Of a stretch of DNA of 41,128 bases, positions 32,764 through 41,128 are shown piece by piece; position 1 is the first letter of the stretch; each line of letters begins with the position of its first letter. The stretch spans positions 1 through 41,128 of the forward strand of contig NZ_JAAHHS010000034.1 of assembly GCF_010692395.1 (NCBI RefSeq). The letters are read 5' to 3'. Source of the DNA: Moorena sp. SIO3H5. GTDB lineage: Bacteria > Cyanobacteriota > Cyanobacteriia > Cyanobacteriales > Coleofasciculaceae. The notes below the pieces were generated by a model. That model saw only the letters and a program-made list of their open reading frames with translations, was not told the DNA's origin and did no database searches. The position numbers were made by a program, and so were the translations under genes.

Positions 32764-33384
32764 GTGGAAGATCATGAAAAACTAACAATTGCTGAGTATC
32801 AAGCAACAGCAGAATCTTTTCGGGAAGGCACCTGGAATCACGATGTGTCTCAAAATCGCAACGCCTTAGTGGATGCTATGCCCCGCAATCCAGGCAAGAT
32901 TTTGGATTTAGGTTGTGGTCCTGGTAGAGACTTGGTTGCCTTTAAAGACCAGGGTCATCAAGTGATTGGTCTCGATGCTACACCAGCATTTGTGAAGATG
33001 GCGCAACAGCTTTCAGGATGCGAGGTTTGGCAGCAATCGTTTCTGAACCTCAAGCTGCCACCAAAGAGCTTTGATGGGATCTTTGCCAATGCATCCCTGA
33101 TTCATATTCCTCGTGCTGCGATGGTTAGGGTACTTAAGGATATAAAGCGATCGCTTGTTACCAATGGTGCCATAGTTATGTCAATGATTCGTGGTGATCA
33201 TGAGGGTTATAGTGTTCGTCCAACCGGCTATCGCTATGTTGTAGGTTGGGAATATAAAAGCTTGGCTCGCTGTGTTGAACAAGCAGGATTTGAGATTTTT
33301 GCTCATTACTACCGCCCACCTGGTTTACCCTGTGAGCAGCAATCTTGGTTAGTAATTGTGGCCCTTAACCGCGTGTCAGATTAG
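32764..33384 (+). CDS. Class I SAM-dependent methyltransferase
   Basis: The 206-residue protein starts at GTG (32764). Motif I is ILDLGCGPGRDLVAFKDQGH (about residues 41-60), followed by VIGLDATPAFVKMAQQ with the acidic ribose-binding residue. DGIFANASLIHIPR and VLKDIKRSLVTNGAIVMSMIRG are the usual motifs II-III of the UbiE/Methyltransf_11 group. The substrate is unknown. It lies 35 bp after the hydrolase-like gene and 401 bp before the NRPS on the same strand. A tailoring role in that pathway is possible but unsupported beyond proximity. Confidence 0.85.
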   Translation: MEDHEKLTIAEYQATAESFREGTWNHDVSQNRNALVDAMPRNPGKILDLGCGPGRDLVAFKDQGHQVIGLDATPAFVKMAQQLSGCEVWQQSFLNLKLPPKSFDGIFANASLIHIPRAAMVRVLKDIKRSLVTNGAIVMSMIRGDHEGYSVRPTGYRYVVGWEYKSLARCVEQAGFEIFAHYYRPPGLPCEQQSWLVIVALNRVSD

Positions 33385-33785
33385 TCTAGATTACAGATTA
33401 GTCCATATTCAAGGAAGTGCTTGCCCTGCTGGAGAAGTTTCGTAGTTTGGGACTAGAGCTTACTACCTGATTATCGCATTTTGCAAAAGCTTGGACTACA
33501 AGAATCTGGACTTTTGGAGAACCCGATGATCAGTGTTGACCTTAAAACTATCTATAAATTCCTAGTATACAAAAAAAGATATGTGTACAGTTAAATGGAG
33601 CGCGTAGGTTTGTTTTAGTATATAACACCTCCTAAGGTAGTTTAGTACTTGTGATAACCTACACCGACTTCAGTATATAACACCGCTCAGTCAGCCTCAT
33701 ACTCATTCTGTTCTGAGTTTAATGCTTAGATTTATACATAAAAAAAATAATTTAATTTGGATTAAAATAAGTAATTATAGTCAAA
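33385..33785. other. NRPS upstream region
   Basis: No gene is recognised in these 401 bp. A short open stretch near 33413-33470 (EVLALLEKFRSLGLELTT, then stop) could be a remnant. A 13-bp direct repeat lies at 33617 and 33672, and the last 60 bp before the NRPS are very AT-rich with no clear ribosome site. Confidence 0.6.
33617..33684 (+). promoter_or_regulatory. Pair of 13-bp direct repeats (agtatataacacc) upstream of the NRPS
   Basis: Identical copies at 33617-33629 and 33672-33684 are spaced 55 bp start to start, 102-169 bp before the NRPS ATG. Paired sites of this kind can be regulator binding sites, and the TATATAA core could alternatively be part of promoters. No regulator is known from the window. 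Confidence 0.4.
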
Positions 33786-36700
33786 ATGAATAAAAATAGT
33801 AATTTAATAGTTAATTCAATTATCAGTTCTATATATCCTATGTCAGAGGAGCAAAAATGGTTATGGTTGCTCCACCAAATCGCCCCTGATAAGACTGCTT
33901 ACAACGAGTATAATGCGGTAAAAATTAATTCACCTTTAGACATAAAAGCCTGGAAAGCAACATGGCAAAAAATCGTAGAACGCCATGCAATTTTACGAAC
34001 CACTTATGGAACGGATAAAGAGGGCGAACCTGTGCAAATTGTTCATCCTACGATGAATGTTCCGATGCATGTTATTGATGCTAAAAATTGGAGTGGAGAA
34101 CGGTTAAAGCAAGAAATTTTAGCCTGTGCAGATATTCTCTATGATTTAGAGAAAGACCCCATTATCCGATTATATTTGTTTCAGAGTTCCGCAACGGAAT
34201 GGGTTCAACTGTTTACGATTCACCAGATTGCTAGTGATAGTTTTACCAAAGATTTATTTTTACAAGAATTCCAACAATTATATGGGGGGATTCCACTTAA
34301 AGAACCTTTAGCTTATACCGATTTTGTCAATTGGGAATCAGAAATGCTGAAGTCACCTTGGGGAGAAACGCTTTGGCAATATTGGGAAAAGCAATTAGCG
34401 GGTGAGTTGCCAATTTTAGATTTACCAACGGATCTACCACGCCCCAGTGTAGTTACTTATCGCAGTGATTCCCATGAATTCAAACTCAATCAAGAATTAG
34501 TATCGCGTCTGAAACAACTACAATCCGATAGTATTAGTCTGTTTCAAATTGCGTTGAGTGCCTTTTATGTGCTGTTATATCGCTACACAAATCAGAAAGA
34601 TATTATTGTCAATATTCCCACAGAAAATCGACAGGGTAAAAAAGAGTTTAAAGATGTAGCGGGCTATTTGGCAAGTTTAGTTGTTGTGCGTTCGCGTAGC
34701 GTGGCCCATTCGCGTAGCGTGGCCTTTTGGCCAAGGCCAGGGAATCTGGACGGGAATACGACTTTTAATGAATTGCTGATTCAAGTCGCTCATACGGTTG
34801 ACCAAGCCCTAAAACATGAAGCTTATAATTATCCCTTGAGTCAATTGCTCAAGCAGTTGAAACTGAAAAGTAATTTCCGTCATCCTCTGGTTTCTTCTGT
34901 GATGTTTAATTGGCGAAAACTAGAGTGGTATGATACAGATTATCAAGAGGGATTACTTCAAATTGAGCCTTATCTGTTGGCAGAACAACGTGGGGCTCCC
35001 TATGACCTCTCTGTAGAAATGATTGAAGTGGGTGATGAGTTGAATGTTCGATGGAATTATAATAGTGATTTATTTAAATCTGAAACTATAGACCGGATGG
35101 CGAGGCATTACCTGACCTTGTTAGAGGGGATTGTCGCCAATCCAGAAACGCCCATTTTTAAATTGCCCTTGTTGACTGAATCCGAACGTCATCAGTTATT
35201 AATTGAGTGGAATAATACTCAGGTTGATTATCCCAAGGATAAGTGCATTCATCAGTTGTTTGAGGAACAAGTAGAAAGGACACCGGATGCAGTAGCGGTG
35301 GTGTTTGAAGACCGACACGTAACCTATCGGGAGTTAAATTGTCAAGCCAATCAACTGGCGCATTATTTGCAAACTCTGGGAGTCGGACCAGAAGTTTTGG
35401 TGGGCATATGTGTTGAACGTTCTCTTGAGATGGTGGTGGGATTGTTGGGCATTATCAAAGCCGGTGGGGCTTATGTTCCCCTAGACCCAGGTTATCCTCA
35501 AGAGCGGTTGGCTTACATGATTGAAGATACTCAAGCTTCAGTGCTATTAACTCAAAAAAACTTGGTAGCTGGATTACCGGAAAATAAAGCGAAAATAATT
35601 TGTTTAGATGCTGACTGGAATCTAGTTAGTCAACAAACTGAATTAAATCCCAACTGTACTGCTTCTGAGGAAAACTTGGCTTATGTAATCTACACTTCCG
35701 GTTCTACAGGTAAGCCTAAAGGTGTAGCAATGAAGCACCTGGCCTTGAGGAATCTGATTTTGTGGCAACGGTCAAACACAACAGTTTCAACCAGGGCAAA
35801 AACCCTGCAATTTGTACCAATTAGCTTTGATGTCTCTTTTCTAGAAATATTTTCAACCTGGTGTGGGGGTGGAACCTTGGTCTTAATCTCAGAAGAACTG
35901 CGACGAGACCTTGTTGCTTTACTACATTTGGTAAGAGCAAAACAAGTAGAAAGACTGTTTCTTCCTTTTGTTGCTTTACAGCAGTTAGCAGAGACCGCTC
36001 AAACTTTGGGATTGATGCCCACAAGTCTGCGGGAAGTAATCACAGGAGGGGAACAGTTGCAAATTACTCCAGCGATCGCCAGCTTTTTCTCCCAGCTAAA
36101 AGATTGTTCCCTTCATAATCAATATGGACCATCAGAAACTCATGTTGTAGTTACAGTATTTACCTTAACCGGTTCTACTGACACTTGGTCAGCGCTACCA
36201 CCTATTGGTCGTCCCATTGCTAACATTCAGATTTACATATTAGATCGATTCGGACAACCTGTACCTGTGGGAATTCCTGGTGAGTTGTACATCGGTGGAG
36301 TTTCCCTAGCCTTAGGTTATCTCAACCGTCCTGAGTTGACCGCAGAACGATTTATTGCCAACCCCTTTAGTCAAGAAGAGGGGTCCCGCCTTTACAAAAC
36401 TGGGGACTTAGCCCGTTATTTACCCGATGGAAATATAGAGTTTCTCGGACGTATTGATAATCAAGTAAAACTTCGAGGTTTCCGCATCGAACTCGAAGAA
36501 ATTGAAGTAACACTCGCTCAACACCCCGACCTGCGGCAGACTGCGGTGATTGTCCGAGAAGACCAACCAGGGGATAAGCGCTTAGTGGCTTATGTTTGTC
36601 CAAATCAGGGGCAAATCCCGACTTCGGGTCAACTGCGCCGCTTTCTCTGGGAAAAGTTACCAGACTACATGATGCCCGGAACGTTTATCATTCTGGAAGC

Positions 36701-39700
36701 TTTTCCCTTAACACCTAACGGCAAAGTCGATCGCAGGGCTTTACCTGCCCCTGATGCTTCAAGTTTGGTTCGTGAAACCAGTTTTGTTGCCCCCCGGGAT
36801 TCGGTAGAACTGCAACTAGCTCAAATTTGGTCAGAGATTCTAAATGTTTCTCCCATTGGAGTTCACGACAACTTTATTAAATTAGGCGGAGATTCCCTGT
36901 TAGCCACCAAAATTATAGGGCTAGTGCGCGATCGCTTCCAGGTAGAACTAGGGCTAAATTACTTATTCGAGTGTCCTACAGTAGCAAAGTTAGCCAAAAT
37001 TGTTACCCAGCTAGGTCAAGAAGAGCGATCGAATCGTTTGCCATCCCTGGAACCCATTTCACCACAGCAAACCATTCCTTTATCCTTTGGTCAAGAACAA
37101 TTGTGGTTTATCACCCAATTAGTTCCCTCTGAACCAATCTACAATGAAACCTTTACCATTCATTTGGGTGGGGATATTAATATCCAGGCATTATCAAACA
37201 GTTTGAAAGAACTCATCCGCCGTCACGAAATTCTGCGGACTACATTTAGAGTCGTCAACGGACAGCCAGTTCAGGAGATTCATCCCCCATCACGTTTGAC
37301 TTTACCCGTGGTTGATTTGCGCTTCTTGCCGGAAACGGAACGAGAAACCGAAGGGTTGCGAATTGCCACCGAACAGCTTCGCACTGCTTTTGACCTAGCC
37401 CGAAGCCCCTTGCTGCGAGCCACTCTGATTCAGCTTGGAGAAACAGATTATCGGCTCTACTTGGCAGTGCATCATATTGTGGTGGATGGAGAATCCCTCA
37501 CCAGTATATTTTTTCCGGAATTGGAAACCCTTTATGGGGCATTTTCTCAAGGCTTACCGTCACCTCTGCCGGAGTTAACCATCCAATATGCTGACTTTGC
37601 CGTTTGGCAGCGACAGTGGTTACTCGGAGAAATTATTTCCAATCAACTTGCCTTCTGGGAGAAACAACTGGAAAATTTCCCCCAGTTACAACTTCCCACT
37701 GACCGTCCCCACAACCCACAAACCACTTTTGCCGGTTCGCGACTTTGTTTTACACTCTCAAAAGATTTAACCGAAAAGCTCATTTCCATCAGTCGTAAAG
37801 AAGGTGTCACCTTATTTATGACCCTAGCAGCAGCTATCAAAGTTTTGCTTTATCGCTATTCATCCCAAGAAGATATTGTCATTGGCACTGTCAGCTCCCA
37901 ACGCAACCGACCAGAGTTACTTGGGGTCATGGGAGACTTTCTTAATACTTTAGTTTTGCGTAGCGACCTCAGTGGTAATCCTAGTTTCCTAGAACTGTTA
38001 AAGCGAGTCCGAAATGTCATTTTATCCGCTTACGCCAATCAAGATGTGCCCTTTGAACAGGTGGTCAATGCTCTTGATCCCGATCGCCACGTCAGCCAAA
38101 ATCCCCTGTTTCAGGTAATGTTTGTGCTTCAGCCCCCTTTAACTGATGATAAGCTGGGATGGAGGGTTAGCCAGTTAGAGGTAGATTCGGGCTGCTCGAA
38201 GTTTAACCTCACTTTTAATTTAGAGGAACGACCAGAGGGAATAATAGGGGCGATAGAGTACAATACCGATTTGTTTGATACTGCAACTATTGAACGGGCG
38301 ATCGGACATTTGATGACTTTACTAGAGGGAATTGTTGCTCATCCGGAAACTTCCATTGCTCAATTGCCTTTGTTGACTGAAAGTGAGTCTCATCAGTTGT
38401 TAGTGGAATGGAATAATACTCAACTTGACTATCCCAGGGATAAGTTTATCCATCAGTTATTTGAGGAACAGGTAGAAAAGACACCAGATGCAGTGGCGGT
38501 AGTATTTGAAGAGCAAAAATTAACTTACCATCAGTTAAATTGTCAAGCTAATCAACTGGCACATTATTTGCAAACTCTGGGGGTAAGACCAGAGGTATTA
38601 GTGGGCATCTGTGTTGAACGTTCTCTGGAGATGGTAGTGGGATTGTTGGGGATTCTTAAAGCCGGTGGAGCTTATGTGCCGTTAGACCCGAATTATCCTC
38701 AAGAGCGAGTTGACTATATTTTATCTAATTCAGAAACCAAAGTCCTGATTACTTCTAGTCATTTGTTAAGTTCCTTAGCCAAAAATGAAACTCAAGCAAT
38801 TTGTTTGGATACAGACTGGGAGATTATTTCGGAGTCAAATAAAGCCAATCCTGAAAGCACGGTTAAACCCAATAATTTATCTTATGTCATCTTTACCTCT
38901 GGCTCAACAGGAAAACCGAAGGGCGTACAAATTTGCCATCAATCTTTGATGAATTTTATCAATTCGATGAAGCATGAGCCGGGGTTGAGTAGTCGCGATC
39001 GCATCTTAGCAATCACCTCAATTTGTTTTGACATTCATACCCTGGAAATTTACCTGCCCTTAACAGTAGGTGCCACAATAACCTTAGCAATTCCAGAAGT
39101 AGCGATGAACGGGGGAAAATTGGCAGAAAAACTAGCCAAGGATAGAGTGAGTGTGATGCAAGCCACCCCCGCTACTTGGGGAATGTTACTGAATGCAAAC
39201 TGGTCAGGTTGGCCTGAGTTAAAAGCCATTTGTGGTGGAGAAGTTATGCCACAATCTTTAGGGGATAATTTATTAGAAAAAGTCGGCGGTTTATGGAATA
39301 TATACGGTCCTACTGAAACTACCGTTTGGTCAACAATTAGAGAGGTAAAACTTAACCGCGCCAGTTTTCACAAAGATGCCCCTGAATCCATAGGTCGTCC
39401 GATTGCCAATACCGTTATCTACATCCTAGACTCTCATCTCCAACCGGTACCTATTGGTGTACCCGGAGAACTGCATATTGGTGGCGCGGGTTTAGCCCGA
39501 GGTTATCTCAACCGTCGAGAACTGACAGAGCAAAAGTTTATCCCTAACCCGTTTAGCAATAAACCAGGTTATCGCCTCTATAAAACTGGGGATTTAGCTC
39601 GTTATTTACCCGATGGAAATATAGAGTTTATTGGACGTATTGATCATCAACTAAAAATTCGAGGTTTCCGCATCGAACTTGGAGAAATTGAAGCAGTACT

Positions 39701-41057
39701 TGTCCAACATTCCAAGGTACGAGAAGCTGTAGTCATTGCCCGCGAAGAAATTCCAGGAGACAAACGTCTAGTTGCTTATTTAGTTCCCAATCAGGAAAAA
39801 ACCACAATCAATGATTTGCTTTCTTTCCTAAAGACTAAGCTACCCGAGTACATGATTCCTGCTGCTTTTGTCTTTCTCGAATTAATGCCCCTGACTCCTA
39901 ATGGTAAAGTCAACCGTCGTGGCTTACCTGTCCCCGATGCTTCAAGTTTGGTTCCCGAAAGCAGTTTTATTGCCCCCCGGGACTCGGTGGAATTACAACT
40001 AGCCCAAATTTGGTCAGAAATTCTCGGTGTTTCTGCCATTGGAGTCCGAGATAACTTCTTTGACCTTGGTGGTCATTCTCTGTTAGCAGTGCGTCTGATG
40101 GTCCAAATTGAGAAAGAATTTGGCAAAAATCTATCTTTAGCCGCCCTTTTCCAAGCAGCAACCATAGAACAGTTAGGGATTCTACTGCGCCAAAACACTG
40201 ATACTCACTCTTGGTCTCCCTTAGTTGCCATTCAACCCCAAGGTTCCCAGCCACCGTTCTTCTGTATGCCTGGTTCCGGTGGCAATGTGGTCTACTTCCA
40301 CCAACTCGCCCGTCATCTGGGAAATGACCAACCTTTTTACGCTTTGCAACCTCCATCCTTAGATGGGGTGTCGGAACCCTTTGGTAGTGTTGAAGAGATA
40401 GCCGCCTACTACCTCCAAGCCATCCAAACCCTTCAACCCTCTGGTCCGTACTTCCTCGGGGGTCATTCCTTTGGGGTTCTGGTTGCCTTTGAAATGGCAC
40501 AACAGCTACAAAAACAAGGAGAAACGGTTGCCCTCCTAGCCCTATTTGACCTTCCCGCCCGACTTCCTGGTAGCGCCCCAAAACAGCTAGATTGGGATGA
40601 TACCCGATGGCTAACGAATATTGCCTATATCCTAGAAATGTTATCTGGGAAAAATCTAGAGATTTCTTATGAATCCCTAAAACCTCTTAATCCCGAAGCA
40701 CAATTAAACTATCTCAAACAACAGATGGAAACCGTCAATCTGTTGCCACCTAATTCAGGAATTGAACGAGTGCGTGGGATTGTTCAAACTATTAAAGCTG
40801 ACGAATTGGCTTTTATGAGTTATCTCCCACAAGGAGGCTATCAAGGTCGGATTACCCTGTTCCGCACCAAGGAAGTTTATCAGGATGAATTGGGAATGCT
40901 TGATGAAATTCCCACGGATCCAACTTGGGGTTGGAATCAGCTTTCTAGCCAAACCGTGGAGGTTCATGTGATTCCTGGAAATCATACCACCATGCTTGGT
41001 GAACCTCACGTTCAGGTATTAGCTGAAAAACTTTTAATTAGGCTAAACAAACAATAA
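33786..41057 (+). CDS. Two-module NRPS, C-A-PCP-C-A-PCP-TE
   Basis: The 2423-residue synthetase has C1 (about 17-456), A1 (about 496-990, YTSGSTGKPKG), PCP1 (LGGDSL, phosphopantetheine Ser1037), C2 (about 1097-1530, HHIVVDG with H1229 and H1230), A2 (about 1562-2053), PCP2 (LGGHSL, Ser2098) and a type I thioesterase (about 2152-2423, nucleophile S2228 in GHSFG, late His in GNHTTM). C1 is degenerate: HQIASDS at 146-152 replaces HHxxxDG. It also has a repeat-derived insert (about 302-319). Hand-read specificity residues are DVLFIGQVVK for A1 (near proline codes such as DVQFIAHVVK) and DILQIGIVWK for A2 (close to the glycine code). There are no epimerase or methylation domains. The product would be a short Pro-like/Gly-containing peptide, unless other synthetases outside the window join in. 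A gene seems to follow at 41061. Confidence 0.93.
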   Translation: MNKNSNLIVNSIISSIYPMSEEQKWLWLLHQIAPDKTAYNEYNAVKINSPLDIKAWKATWQKIVERHAILRTTYGTDKEGEPVQIVHPTMNVPMHVIDAKNWSGERLKQEILACADILYDLEKDPIIRLYLFQSSATEWVQLFTIHQIASDSFTKDLFLQEFQQLYGGIPLKEPLAYTDFVNWESEMLKSPWGETLWQYWEKQLAGELPILDLPTDLPRPSVVTYRSDSHEFKLNQELVSRLKQLQSDSISLFQIALSAFYVLLYRYTNQKDIIVNIPTENRQGKKEFKDVAGYLASLVVVRSRSVAHSRSVAFWPRPGNLDGNTTFNELLIQVAHTVDQALKHEAYNYPLSQLLKQLKLKSNFRHPLVSSVMFNWRKLEWYDTDYQEGLLQIEPYLLAEQRGAPYDLSVEMIEVGDELNVRWNYNSDLFKSETIDRMARHYLTLLEGIVANPETPIFKLPLLTESERHQLLIEWNNTQVDYPKDKCIHQLFEEQVERTPDAVAVVFEDRHVTYRELNCQANQLAHYLQTLGVGPEVLVGICVERSLEMVVGLLGIIKAGGAYVPLDPGYPQERLAYMIEDTQASVLLTQKNLVAGLPENKAKIICLDADWNLVSQQTELNPNCTASEENLAYVIYTSGSTGKPKGVAMKHLALRNLILWQRSNTTVSTRAKTLQFVPISFDVSFLEIFSTWCGGGTLVLISEELRRDLVALLHLVRAKQVERLFLPFVALQQLAETAQTLGLMPTSLREVITGGEQLQITPAIASFFSQLKDCSLHNQYGPSETHVVVTVFTLTGSTDTWSALPPIGRPIANIQIYILDRFGQPVPVGIPGELYIGGVSLALGYLNRPELTAERFIANPFSQEEGSRLYKTGDLARYLPDGNIEFLGRIDNQVKLRGFRIELEEIEVTLAQHPDLRQTAVIVREDQPGDKRLVAYVCPNQGQIPTSGQLRRFLWEKLPDYMMPGTFIILEAFPLTPNGKVDRRALPAPDASSLVRETSFVAPRDSVELQLAQIWSEILNVSPIGVHDNFIKLGGDSLLATKIIGLVRDRFQVELGLNYLFECPTVAKLAKIVTQLGQEERSNRLPSLEPISPQQTIPLSFGQEQLWFITQLVPSEPIYNETFTIHLGGDINIQALSNSLKELIRRHEILRTTFRVVNGQPVQEIHPPSRLTLPVVDLRFLPETERETEGLRIATEQLRTAFDLARSPLLRATLIQLGETDYRLYLAVHHIVVDGESLTSIFFPELETLYGAFSQGLPSPLPELTIQYADFAVWQRQWLLGEIISNQLAFWEKQLENFPQLQLPTDRPHNPQTTFAGSRLCFTLSKDLTEKLISISRKEGVTLFMTLAAAIKVLLYRYSSQEDIVIGTVSSQRNRPELLGVMGDFLNTLVLRSDLSGNPSFLELLKRVRNVILSAYANQDVPFEQVVNALDPDRHVSQNPLFQVMFVLQPPLTDDKLGWRVSQLEVDSGCSKFNLTFNLEERPEGIIGAIEYNTDLFDTATIERAIGHLMTLLEGIVAHPETSIAQLPLLTESESHQLLVEWNNTQLDYPRDKFIHQLFEEQVEKTPDAVAVVFEEQKLTYHQLNCQANQLAHYLQTLGVRPEVLVGICVERSLEMVVGLLGILKAGGAYVPLDPNYPQERVDYILSNSETKVLITSSHLLSSLAKNETQAICLDTDWEIISESNKANPESTVKPNNLSYVIFTSGSTGKPKGVQICHQSLMNFINSMKHEPGLSSRDRILAITSICFDIHTLEIYLPLTVGATITLAIPEVAMNGGKLAEKLAKDRVSVMQATPATWGMLLNANWSGWPELKAICGGEVMPQSLGDNLLEKVGGLWNIYGPTETTVWSTIREVKLNRASFHKDAPESIGRPIANTVIYILDSHLQPVPIGVPGELHIGGAGLARGYLNRRELTEQKFIPNPFSNKPGYRLYKTGDLARYLPDGNIEFIGRIDHQLKIRGFRIELGEIEAVLVQHSKVREAVVIAREEIPGDKRLVAYLVPNQEKTTINDLLSFLKTKLPEYMIPAAFVFLELMPLTPNGKVNRRGLPVPDASSLVPESSFIAPRDSVELQLAQIWSEILGVSAIGVRDNFFDLGGHSLLAVRLMVQIEKEFGKNLSLAALFQAATIEQLGILLRQNTDTHSWSPLVAIQPQGSQPPFFCMPGSGGNVVYFHQLARHLGNDQPFYALQPPSLDGVSEPFGSVEEIAAYYLQAIQTLQPSGPYFLGGHSFGVLVAFEMAQQLQKQGETVALLALFDLPARLPGSAPKQLDWDDTRWLTNIAYILEMLSGKNLEISYESLKPLNPEAQLNYLKQQMETVNLLPPNSGIERVRGIVQTIKADELAFMSYLPQGGYQGRITLFRTKEVYQDELGMLDEIPTDPTWGWNQLSSQTVEVHVIPGNHTTMLGEPHVQVLAEKLLIRLNKQ
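34689..34740 (+). repeat. Family A palindromic repeat inside the NRPS C1 domain
   Basis: Two copies of the tcgcgtagcgtggcc motif and ggccttttggccaaggcc lie in frame in the condensation domain. They encode SRSVAHSRSVAFWPRP between VVVR and GNLDGNTTF. Module 2 reads directly VLRSDLSGNPSF at the same place, so about 16 residues are extra. The same repeat is intergenic at 16592 and 19679. Confidence 0.85.
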
Positions 41058-41060
41058 GGC

Positions 41061-41128
41061 ATGAAATTACACTACTACGGGAATATGTTAGGATTTCAGA
41101 AGAAAGAACCACAGAGCACACCAGGACA
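41061..41128 (+). CDS. Possible start of a following gene (partial)
   Basis: An ATG lies 3 bp after the NRPS stop, and its frame stays open to the window edge (22 codons, MKLHYYGNMLGFQKKEP...). The tight spacing suggests translational coupling with the NRPS. Too little is present to identify the product, and it could be chance. Confidence 0.35.
   Translation, partial: MKLHYYGNMLGFQKKEPQSTPG

Noticed and set aside
39967..40581. 204-codon open frame on the minus strand inside the NRPS
   Set aside because: It overlaps the conserved PCP2 and thioesterase coding sequence. The translation has no domain and odd composition.
1..41128. tRNA, rRNA and known riboswitch scan by eye
   Set aside because: I saw no tRNA cloverleaf, rRNA segment or riboswitch consensus I could support. 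A covariance-model search would be needed to exclude small RNAs.

Overview
The window comes from a filamentous, repeat-rich cyanobacterium. petG (cytochrome b6f), a cytochrome cM-like gene and the NblS/Hik33-type kinase are cyanobacterial or photosynthetic genes. GCGATCGC (HIP1) octamers recur throughout. Intergenic spaces are full of phased heptamer repeats and two palindromic repeat families. The style, together with a modular NRPS, resembles large-genome marine filamentous genera such as Moorena, but the genus is an inference.

Region 1 (108-8561): a yebC/pmpR-type gene is followed on the same strand by three genes that look like one nucleotide-signalling conflict system. These are a SLOG/LSDAT protein resembling the N-terminal domain of animal TRPM channels (913-1872), a double SLATT-type membrane protein with four predicted membrane helices (1890-2963), and a 1386-residue protein with three TIR domains, one membrane helix and fourteen WD40 repeats (3124-7284). 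A DUF29 gene and a Uma2-type nuclease-fold gene follow. The proposed logic is that the WD40 array senses, the TIRs make an NAD-derived signal, SLOG binds it and SLATT acts on the membrane. This is the best candidate for an undescribed system here. The domain calls come from the sequence; the pathway is inference.

Region 2 (8654-17690): a UbiH-like flavin monooxygenase, a PD-(D/E)XK-like gene bracketed by 40-bp direct repeats, pepA, a higBA toxin-antitoxin pair, a TnpB remnant, an ABC exporter, an ABC ATPase gene broken by a palindromic repeat, cytM, and petG divergent from it.

Region 3 (17742-32117): mostly housekeeping genes: rsmD, hisH, a C15 peptidase-like gene, a YlqF/RbgA GTPase, a universal stress protein, pgk, a 1362-residue multispanning membrane protein, an MFS transporter, nblS and a zinc-ribbon protein.

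Region 4 (32180-41128): an alpha/beta-hydrolase-like protein, a methyltransferase, and a two-module NRPS (C-A-PCP-C-A-PCP-TE). The first condensation domain lacks the catalytic HHxxxDG motif and carries an in-frame copy of the palindromic repeat. Hand-read codes suggest a proline-like pocket in A1 and glycine in A2. A further gene seems to begin 3 bp after the NRPS stop and runs off the window.
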